A stretch of DNA of 21,470 nucleotides from positions 1 through 21,470 of the forward strand of contig SLCJ01000182.1 in assembly GCA_007125835.1 (NCBI GenBank), read 5' to 3'. Both the position numbers and the translations under genes were made by a program. The stretch's first letter is position 1; each line of letters starts with the position of its first letter. This DNA is from Verrucomicrobiales bacterium (GTDB lineage: Bacteria > Verrucomicrobiota > Verrucomicrobiia > Verrucomicrobiales > SLCJ01). Of the stretch, positions 8,500 to 14,250 are shown piece by piece. Below the pieces are notes generated by a model that saw nothing but the letters and a program-made list of their open reading frames with translations, searched no databases and was not told the origin of the DNA.

Positions 8500-8588
8500 A
8501 AAGTCCGAATGAAGGGAAATAAGGTTGGTATAGGGGCCGCGGCACGGCCCGGTTTCATCGGGGGCTCACACCACCATGGCGCGTTCCA

Positions 8589-8679
8589 CAACTGCGGTCA
8601 AGAGGGACGGGATCATTGGTCGCAGTTGAGGAGGGGAAGCAAATGGCATCGAGCGAAGCGCCCTCTCATTTTCCCCTCC
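8589..8679 (+). ncRNA. Candidate structured RNA (two adjacent stem-loops)
   Basis: The first stem pairs 8589-8601 with 8616-8628: 13 pairs, of which two are G-U wobbles that hold only for a + strand transcript. The second pairs 8630-8638 (GGAGGGGAA) with 8671-8679 (TTCCCCTCC), a perfect 9-bp stem around a 32-base loop. The stems are almost back to back. No known RNA family was recognised, and no promoter was identified. Confidence 0.3.
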
Positions 8680-8795
8680 ATCCGCTCCGGCGAAGAAGGG
8701 CCGTCGCTCTTTGGTTGGCTGCCACCCTCATTCGCCGACTTGCCGTTCAACCACAGCAAATCCACGCCTCCGAGGTGAGTCACCGCCTTCCACCT

Positions 8796-8814
8796 GGTTC
8801 AGGATGCCTGAACC
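8796..8814 (-). terminator. Stem-loop downstream of msrB
   Basis: GGTTCAG and CTGAACC form a perfect 7-bp stem with a 5-base loop, 22 bases after the msrB stop. There is no T-run after the stem on the minus strand, so it is terminator-like rather than a textbook terminator. Confidence 0.4.
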
Positions 8815-8836
8815 GAAAAGCCGGCACCCCGCATGG

Positions 8837-9463
8837 TCAATCCCCACTAACGTCACCAGAATCCGCACCCAGGTCCGGAGCCGACTCGGCACCCCCGTCT
8901 CCACCATCCCCAGCATCCTCTCCGGCGGGCACAAAACGCATTGCCACCGCATTGATGCAGTAACGTCGGTCTGTCGGCGTGGCAAACCCTTCGCCGTCGA
9001 AAACGTGCCCGAGATGTGCATCACACTTCGCACACACCACTTCCGTGCGCACCATGCCCCCAGAGTGATCCGGTTTCTCGTGAATCCCGGTCGCCGTGGC
9101 CGGGTCGTAGAATGCGGGCCAACCGCATCCCGAATCAAACTTCGTCTCGCTCGTGAACAGCTTGGCACCGCAGCACACGCAGTGATACGCCCCAACGCCC
9201 TGACGCTTGAACTGCTCATAAAGCGCCCCGAAAGGACGCTCCGTCCCAGCCCGCCGGGTCACTCGAAACTGCTCCGGGCTTAGCTGTTCACGCCATTCTT
9301 CATCTGTCTTTTTCACGGGTTCTGTAGGTTGGGATGGGGCCACCTTGGCGGTGGCAAACGTCTCTTCTCCGGCCCGCAGACCAGGCAAAAGGAACAGCGC
9401 ACCCAGCGCCGCCAAAACCAAACCACCAAATGCCACGCCTATCGCACGAGTCGGAATGCTCAT
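8837..9463 (-). CDS. msrB: Peptide-methionine (R)-S-oxide reductase, membrane-anchored
   Basis: This 208-aa enzyme reduces methionine-R-sulfoxide in oxidised proteins. The MsrB fold is complete: zinc ligands CVCC (Cys95, Cys98) and CAKC (Cys144, Cys147), the resolving Cys113 in SGCGWP, and the catalytic Cys169 in RRYCIN. An N-terminal hydrophobic helix (about residues 8-28) anchors or exports it, so it probably repairs proteins in the periplasm. The C-terminus carries an unusual acidic Gly/Asp/Ser tail after residue 180. The open frame extends to a TTG at 9520, but I chose the ATG at 9463, which has AGGGG a few bases upstream and places the helix at the very N-terminus. Confidence 0.92.
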   Translation of the reverse strand: MSIPTRAIGVAFGGLVLAALGALFLLPGLRAGEETFATAKVAPSQPTEPVKKTDEEWREQLSPEQFRVTRRAGTERPFGALYEQFKRQGVGAYHCVCCGAKLFTSETKFDSGCGWPAFYDPATATGIHEKPDHSGGMVRTEVVCAKCDAHLGHVFDGEGFATPTDRRYCINAVAMRFVPAGEDAGDGGDGGAESAPDLGADSGDVSGD

Positions 9464-9622
9464 CCACCCCTTTTCGCCCCGCCACCCCGCCCCGGATGCC
9501 GCAAACCGAATTTTCCGCAATCCAGACCTGACCCTAAATCCTTTTTGGTTGCGAGCATTTTATCCGGGGCAGGACCGTAAACGGCCCAACCCTGGGGTTG
9601 CCTGCCTCCGATTCCACGCTCG

Positions 9623-9662
9623 CCAGCGCTCGCCAGCGTCCCTTCTGGACGCGTTTCTCAAC
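9623..9662 (+). repeat. Left terminal inverted repeat and adjoining 10-bp direct repeat
   Basis: 9632-9662 is the left inverted-repeat arm, starting GCCAGCGTCCCTTC and ending TTTCTCAAC. The 10-base unit GCTCGCCAGC immediately before and into the end is duplicated, which may mark an insertion junction. Confidence 0.65.
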
Positions 9663-9953
9663 GCTGATTCTTCCCGGGGATGAATTCCCGGGCTTTGAGC
9701 TTTGGCCCTTTCAGGAACGGGTGGTGCGTGATTTTCTCTCGTGCTGGTGGCGTTCTGATATTAGTTCGAGCCTTCGGGCCTTGGTTTTATGAGGGGTGCC
9801 AGCCCAGGCCGTTGGCCCGGGGCTGTAGTTTGGACTGCTCTTTGACGCGGGAAGTTGCTTTTGGGTGTGCCGAAGGCACAAAAGCACAAAGCCCAGAGTT
9901 TCAACTCTGGGAGGCGGTGGCGGTTGAGAAATGCGTCATGAAGGGACGCTGGC
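9632..9953. mobile_element. MITE-like interspersed element with terminal inverted repeats
   Basis: The ends form an imperfect inverted repeat of 31 bp: 9632-9662 against 9923-9953, with 28 of 31 positions matching. Inside each arm sits a hairpin with an 8-bp stem and the same TGAA loop when both are read inward. The left is CCCGGGGA-TGAA-TTCCCGGG (one G-T pair) and the right is CCCAGAGT-TGAA-ACTCTGGG. Both are followed by GGGCTTTG(A/T)GCTTT. The stems differ in sequence yet keep pairing. The centre holds a further stem (AGCCC-A-GGCC / GGCC-C-GGGGCT) at about 9801-9828. There is no transposase inside and no clear target duplication. This is the layout of a non-autonomous repeat; copy number cannot be judged from one window. 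Confidence 0.72.
9923..9953 (-). repeat. Right terminal inverted repeat
   Basis: Read on the minus strand it starts GCCAGCGTCCCTTC and ends TTTCTCAAC, like the left arm. The three differences lie in the middle (TGGACGCG versus ATGACGCA). Confidence 0.7.
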
Positions 9954-10084
9954 AAGGTTGAAAAAATGGTCGACAACTCCATAGCAAATGCGCACCCTCG
10001 AGGTCAGTCAATCTCCATCCGGAATCAGGACGTTGCAGGATTCGGCTATCCACCGCATGCCCGCTTTCCGCGACTGCCGCGCTG

Positions 10085-11503
10085 TCACAGCCCGAAGATC
10101 CGCCCGATGCCCTGCAGGAAGGCATTCCAGAAGCGCCCGACCATCGAACCGCCCGCCCCCGCCACCTGCTGGTTGAATGTCCAGCCGCAGCCAGAGAAGA
10201 AATCATCAAACAACGGGTTGGCACCCCGGAAGTAAGCGATGAACGTTTCGGCGCGGCGCGAGTGGTATCCCATGCAGGGCGTATAGGCGACGGTGAGATT
10301 GCGGTTGATGCGGCGGCCGCGCACTCCTTTCTCCACCCGCTCCGCCTGGACTCCACGCTCGGCCGCCAGCACAAGCGTGACCGGTCCCTCGACCGTGAGG
10401 TAGCGGAAGCGCAGGGTGATCCACGATTGCAGGCGGGAAAACACCCAGCGCGCGCGAAATCGCGGACGCCGCGCCTCCGGAAAAACCACAGCCGCCAGAA
10501 ACCGCGGACGCACCACCAGGCACTCACCCTCGAGGAGGCTCACCACAGTGATTTCCTCGGTAGCGTGGCTCTGGCAGGACAGAGTGACCTCCACCTCGTT
10601 CACATCCGCCGCCTGATCGGGGGCGATCCGAGTGACAAGAAACAACCCACTGGCAAGGCTGGTCAGAGGATTGGCCCAATCGAGCAGCCATTTGGTCGAG
10701 CGCCTGGCATCCTCCGTCGAGCTTTGAAGATAGCGTTCCTTGGTGAGCATCACATCGCCGCGCCGGAGGGTGAAGCGTTGGGCGGGCTTTGCCTCGCGGA
10801 TTTCGGCCATCACGCCCAGTCCCCCGTCCCCCACCACCACCGGGCGCGCCAGTTCGGCCAAACGAGCCCACAGAAAATAGGCCAAGGTCTTCCATAGCAC
10901 CGGCACCAGCACAATCGCCAACACAATCCACAATGCCGTCATCGCCACTGTGCGCAGCCCGTCGCCGAGCATGTCCTTCACGTCCTGCTCAGTCTGCCGC
11001 CTCCTCTCAACCTCACCGCGAAATCTCTCCACCTCCCGCATCTGCTCGCCGCGCTCCCGCTCCAGCGCCTCCATTTCCGCCTCATCACCCTGCAATGCCT
11101 CCTCCAAAACACGCATGCGTGTTTCCATCTCCCCCTGCACAGCACGCGCCTCCGCCAAATCGCGCTCCCGGTCATCAGGCGAGCGCCACGGCGTCATCAA
11201 ATCGCGCACCCGCCGCCAAGTGCTGGAGAGCTTTTCGATTCGTTCTCTGGCCTTCTCCCAATTTTCCCGCGCTTGCTCCAGCTCGCTTCGCCGCGCCTCG
11301 ATCACCGCCATCACCTCGCGGCCGCGCTCGCTTGCCAGTTCCACGGCGGCCTGCGCCTCCTGCCAGCGGGCGTCTGCATCATCGACCAGCTTGGCCGGCA
11401 GCCGGAGCGCCACAAACACCAGCAGCAGCACAATCAGGACAGCCGCATAGAGAACCGCCTTGCTGAAGAGGAAGCGCAACAGATGATAGACAACGATGTG
11501 CAT
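10085..11503 (-). CDS. Membrane protein with coiled coil, function unknown
   Basis: This 472-aa protein has a first membrane helix at about residues 15-34. A long charged coiled coil, rich in Glu, Arg and Ala, covers about 40-178, and a second membrane helix lies at about 185-212. A soluble C-terminal domain (215-472) begins with VVVGDGGLG and contains repeated beta-type stretches and a well-formed C-terminal block (NRNLTVAYTP, then ETFIAYFRG and LFDDFFSG). The layout suggests a coiled coil outside the cytoplasm between two membrane helices and a cytoplasmic C-terminal domain. The beta-rich tail faintly recalls AIM24-like proteins, but I cannot support that. It follows folE2 after 101 bp, with a likely terminator between. 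Confidence 0.75.
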   Translation of the reverse strand: MHIVVYHLLRFLFSKAVLYAAVLIVLLLVFVALRLPAKLVDDADARWQEAQAAVELASERGREVMAVIEARRSELEQARENWEKARERIEKLSSTWRRVRDLMTPWRSPDDRERDLAEARAVQGEMETRMRVLEEALQGDEAEMEALERERGEQMREVERFRGEVERRRQTEQDVKDMLGDGLRTVAMTALWIVLAIVLVPVLWKTLAYFLWARLAELARPVVVGDGGLGVMAEIREAKPAQRFTLRRGDVMLTKERYLQSSTEDARRSTKWLLDWANPLTSLASGLFLVTRIAPDQAADVNEVEVTLSCQSHATEEITVVSLLEGECLVVRPRFLAAVVFPEARRPRFRARWVFSRLQSWITLRFRYLTVEGPVTLVLAAERGVQAERVEKGVRGRRINRNLTVAYTPCMGYHSRRAETFIAYFRGANPLFDDFFSGCGWTFNQQVAGAGGSMVGRFWNAFLQGIGRIFGL

Positions 11504-11551
11504 GGGAAGATCGCGGGAAGACAGCGGCGGTGGTGACAGACAGCATCACCC

Positions 11552-11573
11552 CAATAGAAACGGGACGCTCCCG
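11552..11573 (-). terminator. Rho-independent-like terminator after folE2
   Basis: On the minus strand CGGGA-GCG-TCCCG forms a tight GC stem, extended by one G-T pair, followed by TTTCTATT. It lies about 30 bases after the folE2 stop and would end the rpmG-rpsR-folE2 transcript. Confidence 0.45.
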
Positions 11574-11604
11574 CCTCTTTCTTTCAGCGCCGCAGGTGCC
11601 CGGT

Positions 11605-12411
11605 TCAGTCCTCCGGATCGCGGTGTGGCCACTCGACCATCGCAAACGCGTTGTGGTTGTGGATCGATTCAAAATTCTCAGCCTCCACCCGGAACCAACG
11701 GATGTTCTCATCGGCCCGTGCCAGCACCGCCACATTGCGCACCACATCCTCCACGAACACGGGATTGTCATAGGCCCGCTCGGTGACCTCCTTCTCGTCG
11801 GGGCGCTTCAGCACGCTGTATAATTCACAACTCGCGCACTTCTCGACCATGCGGATCAAATCCTCGATCCACATCGACTCGTGGAAACGCACCGAAAAAC
11901 GGACCTCGCCGCGCTGATTGTGCGCGCCCCGCGCGCTGATCGCCTTGGAACACGGGCAGAGAGTGCCCACAGGCACCCGGACGGTGAGCACGAAATCACC
12001 TCGCCCGGCCGTGGCCTCCAAATCGAAGGTGACTTCATAGTCCATCAGGCCTGCCGCCCCAGTGGCCGGGGCCTGCTTGGTCATGAAATAGGGAAACGTG
12101 AACTCAACGTGCGCGCGCCGGGCATCGAGTCTTTTCAAGAGTTCGGCCGGAAGCTTGCGCATCGTCGCCACGTCAATCTCGGGGCCGTGCGCCTGCAACA
12201 CCTCCAGAAACCGGCTCATGTGCGTGCCCTTGTAATGCTCGGGCAGATCCACCGCCAGCGAAACCGTGGCAATGGTATGCTGAAGACCGCGGCTGCGGTC
12301 CCTGAGGCAAACCGGAAATTTCAACCCGCGAACACCCACGCGGTCAATCGGCACTCCGCGCGGGTCCGGCTCGCTCTGCGTGTCCTTCAAGTCGCCCGCT
12401 GTCACGGCCAC
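11605..12411 (-). CDS. folE2: GTP cyclohydrolase IB (FolE2 type)
   Basis: This 268-aa enzyme converts GTP to dihydroneopterin triphosphate, the first step of folate synthesis. The family signature is clear: VGVRGLKFPV near the N-terminus, the EHYKGTHMSRF block (residues 58-68), then CPCSKAIS with Cys152 and Cys154, and GAHNQRGEV with His164. FolE2 belongs to the COG1469 family, which works with metals other than zinc. In many bacteria it replaces or backs up the zinc enzyme FolE1 during zinc starvation. It sits 24 bases downstream of rpsR on the same strand, so it is probably co-transcribed with rpmG and rpsR. No FolE1 gene is visible in this window. Confidence 0.95.
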   Translation of the reverse strand: MAVTAGDLKDTQSEPDPRGVPIDRVGVRGLKFPVCLRDRSRGLQHTIATVSLAVDLPEHYKGTHMSRFLEVLQAHGPEIDVATMRKLPAELLKRLDARRAHVEFTFPYFMTKQAPATGAAGLMDYEVTFDLEATAGRGDFVLTVRVPVGTLCPCSKAISARGAHNQRGEVRFSVRFHESMWIEDLIRMVEKCASCELYSVLKRPDEKEVTERAYDNPVFVEDVVRNVAVLARADENIRWFRVEAENFESIHNHNAFAMVEWPHRDPED

Positions 12412-12435
12412 TTCCCGCCTCCGCAGGACGATTTG

Positions 12436-12675
12436 TTACGGCAGCAGGTTGATCGCCCGCGCACGCTTGATGTTGCGCGTGATCTTGCGATGGAGCTTCG
12501 CCGACACCCCGGTCACCCGGCGCGGCAGGATCTTGCCAGTCTCCGAGGTGAATTTCGAGAGAAGGTCGGTATTGGTGTGGGTGAGCTTGTCCACTGGCAG
12601 GTCAGTACGGCGGCGGGGCATCGTACGGTTGGCGCGGCGGAAATTGGCCCAGCGTTGTTTGGTCTTTGGTTCCAT
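12436..12675 (-). CDS. rpsR: 30S ribosomal protein S18, cysteine-free form
   Basis: This 79-aa protein binds the 30S platform next to S6. The family core is evident: DLLSKFTSETGKILPRRVTGVSAKLHRKITRNIKRARAINLLP. It contains no cysteine at all, so it is the C-minus form, which cannot bind zinc. S18 is more often found near rpsF, ssb and rplI; here it lies between rpmG (54 bp upstream) and folE2 (24 bp downstream). A purine-rich stretch (AAGGAAGG region) may serve as ribosome binding site a little upstream of the ATG. Confidence 0.95.
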   Translation of the reverse strand: MEPKTKQRWANFRRANRTMPRRRTDLPVDKLTHTNTDLLSKFTSETGKILPRRVTGVSAKLHRKITRNIKRARAINLLP

Positions 12676-12729
12676 AGCTCTAAAAAAAGGAAGGAGGAAT
12701 GAATGCGAATCAGGATATCGGATGCAGCC

Positions 12730-12903
12730 TCAGCGAATTTCGCGATGCAGCGTCCTGCGGTTGAGGAACGGGTTGAATTTCACCTTTTCAAGGCGGCCCG
12801 GAGTGCGCAGGCTCTTCTTGTTCCGGGTGGTGACGTAGCGCGACGTCGGCTTGCCTTCGGCTTTGGCCTCGGTGCACTCAAGAATGATCAGGTCTCGCGG
12901 CAT
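12730..12903 (-). CDS. rpmG: 50S ribosomal protein L33, zinc-ligand-depleted form
   Basis: This 57-aa protein belongs to the L33 family (YVTTRNKKSLRTPGRLEKVKFNPFLNRRTLHREIR). Zinc-binding L33 has two CxxC pairs. Here only Cys10 remains: the second pair position reads FNPFLN, and the first pair is ECTEA. The conserved C-terminal TLHRE is that of zinc-type L33, so this looks like a zinc-type protein that lost its ligands. The frame is open upstream to 12978, but the ATG at 12903 gives the usual length and avoids overlap with the upstream gene. A good promoter lies about 50 bases upstream. The leader is short and has no clear ribosome binding site. Confidence 0.94.
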   Translation of the reverse strand: MPRDLIILECTEAKAEGKPTSRYVTTRNKKSLRTPGRLEKVKFNPFLNRRTLHREIR

Positions 12904-12949
12904 AATGGAAAATGGGGAGGGATACGGGTTGATTGGGGAGAGGGCGGAT

Positions 12950-12978
12950 ATTCTACACCGGAAATCAGTCGTCATCAA
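12950..12978 (-). promoter_or_regulatory. Sigma70-type promoter for rpmG-rpsR-folE2
   Basis: On the minus strand TTGATG (12973-12978) and TAGAAT (12950-12955) are separated by 17 bases. The -10 matches the consensus at 5 of 6 positions and the -35 at 4 of 6. The -35 lies inside the last codons of the dksA-like gene. The expected leader is about 40 bases. Confidence 0.55.
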
Positions 12979-13897
12979 CCGAAGATTCCGCAGGCGCGTC
13001 CACGCCCGGATTCAACCCGAAAACCGAATGCGAACCGCGGAATTGACCACCATTGTAGCGCTGCTCGCGCTCGATGCGCTCCTGGCATTCGACAGTGTGG
13101 CGGGCAAAGGGAATCGCCTCCAAACGCTCCTGAGGAATCTGCTGCTGGCTGATCTGGCAGACACCATAAGTGCCCTCACGGATCCGGAGCAGCGCTTCCT
13201 CAATCTCGTAAAGCGCATCCTGCTCCTGCGAAAGCAGACTCAGGGCGAAATCGCGGTCGTAGGCATCGCTGCCCGCATCAGCCTGATGCATGCCAAAAGC
13301 AGACGCCGATGCCCCGGAGCCCTCGCCGCGGAGGTTTTCCTTGGCAAGCCCGCCCATCTGATTGATGTAGGTGTCACGAAGCTCGAGCAGAATCTTTTCC
13401 TGCTTCCGGACAAATCCCTTCGGCAGTTTGCTCTTGACGACTTTCTTCTTGGGAGTCGGCAGTTTTTCCTCCACCAGACCCGCCGGTCGCTTCACAGCGG
13501 ATTTGCGGGTGCCTCCCTTCGTTGCCTTTGCCTTGGGAGCCGCTTTCTCCGCCGCTTCTTTGGCAACTGCGGATTTCCCCGCAGGAACCTTCTTCGCATC
13601 TTCACTGCCAGTAGGTTGTTTCCGGGCCACCGCTTTCTTCGCAGGGGCTTTTTTTACCGCTGCTTTTCCCGCCGGAGCCTTGTCCTTCTTGGCGGCGGTC
13701 TTTTTCGCCACCGCTTTCACGGTCTTGGATTTCTCTACTGCCAGCTTGTTCACCGTCTTCTTCGCCGGGGCCTTCTTGGACGCGGTTTTCTTGGGCGCGG
13801 TTTTCTTCTTTGCGGTAGCCTCGCCCGCAGCTTTCCCGGACTTGGCCGATGTGGCGGGTTTGGACTTGGCGGACGGAGTCGCTTTCTTGTTCGACAT
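12965..13897 (-). CDS. DksA/TraR-like protein with long Lys/Ala-rich tail and degenerate zinc finger
   Basis: This 310-aa protein has two parts. Residues 1-160 are a low-complexity Lys/Ala/Pro tail with repeated AAKK and APAKK motifs, like eukaryotic histone H1 or bacterial Hc1-type proteins. Residues 162-280 are a DksA/TraR domain: a helical hairpin (KQEKILLELRDTY, then an acidic DAGSDAYDRD turn, then LLSQEQDALYEIEEALLRI) followed by the finger YGVCQISQQQIPQERLEAIPFARHTVECQ. DksA normally has four zinc cysteines. Here Cys247 and Cys271 remain, while the other two are Ser250 and Thr268, so classical zinc binding is unlikely. DksA acts on RNA polymerase through the secondary channel. The tail may bind DNA or RNA. 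The start was chosen at 13897 (MSNKKAT); no strong ribosome binding site is visible. Confidence 0.88.
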   Translation of the reverse strand: MSNKKATPSAKSKPATSAKSGKAAGEATAKKKTAPKKTASKKAPAKKTVNKLAVEKSKTVKAVAKKTAAKKDKAPAGKAAVKKAPAKKAVARKQPTGSEDAKKVPAGKSAVAKEAAEKAAPKAKATKGGTRKSAVKRPAGLVEEKLPTPKKKVVKSKLPKGFVRKQEKILLELRDTYINQMGGLAKENLRGEGSGASASAFGMHQADAGSDAYDRDFALSLLSQEQDALYEIEEALLRIREGTYGVCQISQQQIPQERLEAIPFARHTVECQERIEREQRYNGGQFRGSHSVFGLNPGVDAPAESSVDDD

Positions 13898-14250
13898 GGC
13901 AATAGCGGATTGGCGGAGTGGGAGACTTTTCCCGGGAGCTTACACAGGAGCGGCAAACCGACCCGGAGGAAAAGCCGCAATCCGTAATGGCAAAAGCGGT
14001 GCCGCGCAAGGCGAATTTGCCCAATTCAAAAGCAACTGCCCTCTCGGGCGCTCTCCCCTGGGCCAACCCCGAAGCGGGCAAGGCAGCCCGCCTCCCCCTC
14101 CCGACGCGCAGAAACGCCACGTGCATCCCCCTGCAAAACGGGTATAGTCTACAAGCCTCTCCCGACCCCCGCACACCACGGGAAGCTGAATCCGCCGAAA
14201 CCCCAGGCGGCCGCCACACGTTTTACTTCCGACTTCCTCTTCCCTTCGCA
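13898..14250. other. Divergent intergenic region between the dksA-like gene and kamA
   Basis: A GC-rich gap holding the promoters of two diverging genes. It includes a perfect GCGGGC/GCCCGC stem-loop (14074-14091) and a -10-like TATAGT at 14143-14148 on the + strand with no good -35. The kamA frame is open upstream through most of it, but the composition is unlike protein and I do not count it as coding. No AT-rich palindrome of the Zur-box type was seen. Confidence 0.5.

Larger units (their letters stand above)
8500..8836. other. Intergenic region with strong stem-loop potential
   Basis: No convincing gene is visible. It holds two long inverted repeats (8589-8628 and 8630-8679, listed separately) and a terminator-like hairpin next to msrB (8796-8814). 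The epimerase promoter should lie in the right part of this gap as read on the minus strand, but I found only a weak -10-like TATACC (8527-8532) without a matching -35. Confidence 0.5.
9464..10084. other. Long intergenic region containing an interspersed element
   Basis: No gene is supported. Next to msrB lie a -10-like TAAAAT (minus strand) without a good -35 and a short perfect inverted repeat CAACCC-TG-GGGTTG (9587-9600). A 10-base direct repeat GCTCGCCAGC occurs twice at 9618-9637, abutting the left end of the 9632-9953 element. The 130 bp between the element and the end of the next gene hold nothing recognisable. Confidence 0.6.

Noticed and set aside
8589..8679. Known housekeeping RNA such as SRP RNA or 6S RNA
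   Set aside because: The characteristic SRP tetraloop/asymmetric loop sequence and the 6S open-bubble layout are not seen.
9464..9520. N-terminal extension of MsrB to a TTG at 9520
   Set aside because: The ATG at 9463 has a ribosome binding site and puts the membrane helix at the N-terminus.
9680..9961. Small protein inside the inverted-repeat element
   Set aside because: The frame spans hairpins and terminal repeat sequence and has no motif; it is best read as noncoding repeat.
13918..14250. In-frame extension of kamA by 111 codons
   Set aside because: The extension lacks any similarity to aminomutase N-termini, and the ATG at 14251 gives a normal length.
13898..14250. Zur box upstream of the DksA-like gene
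   Set aside because: No AT-rich palindrome of the Zur type could be found in this GC-rich gap.
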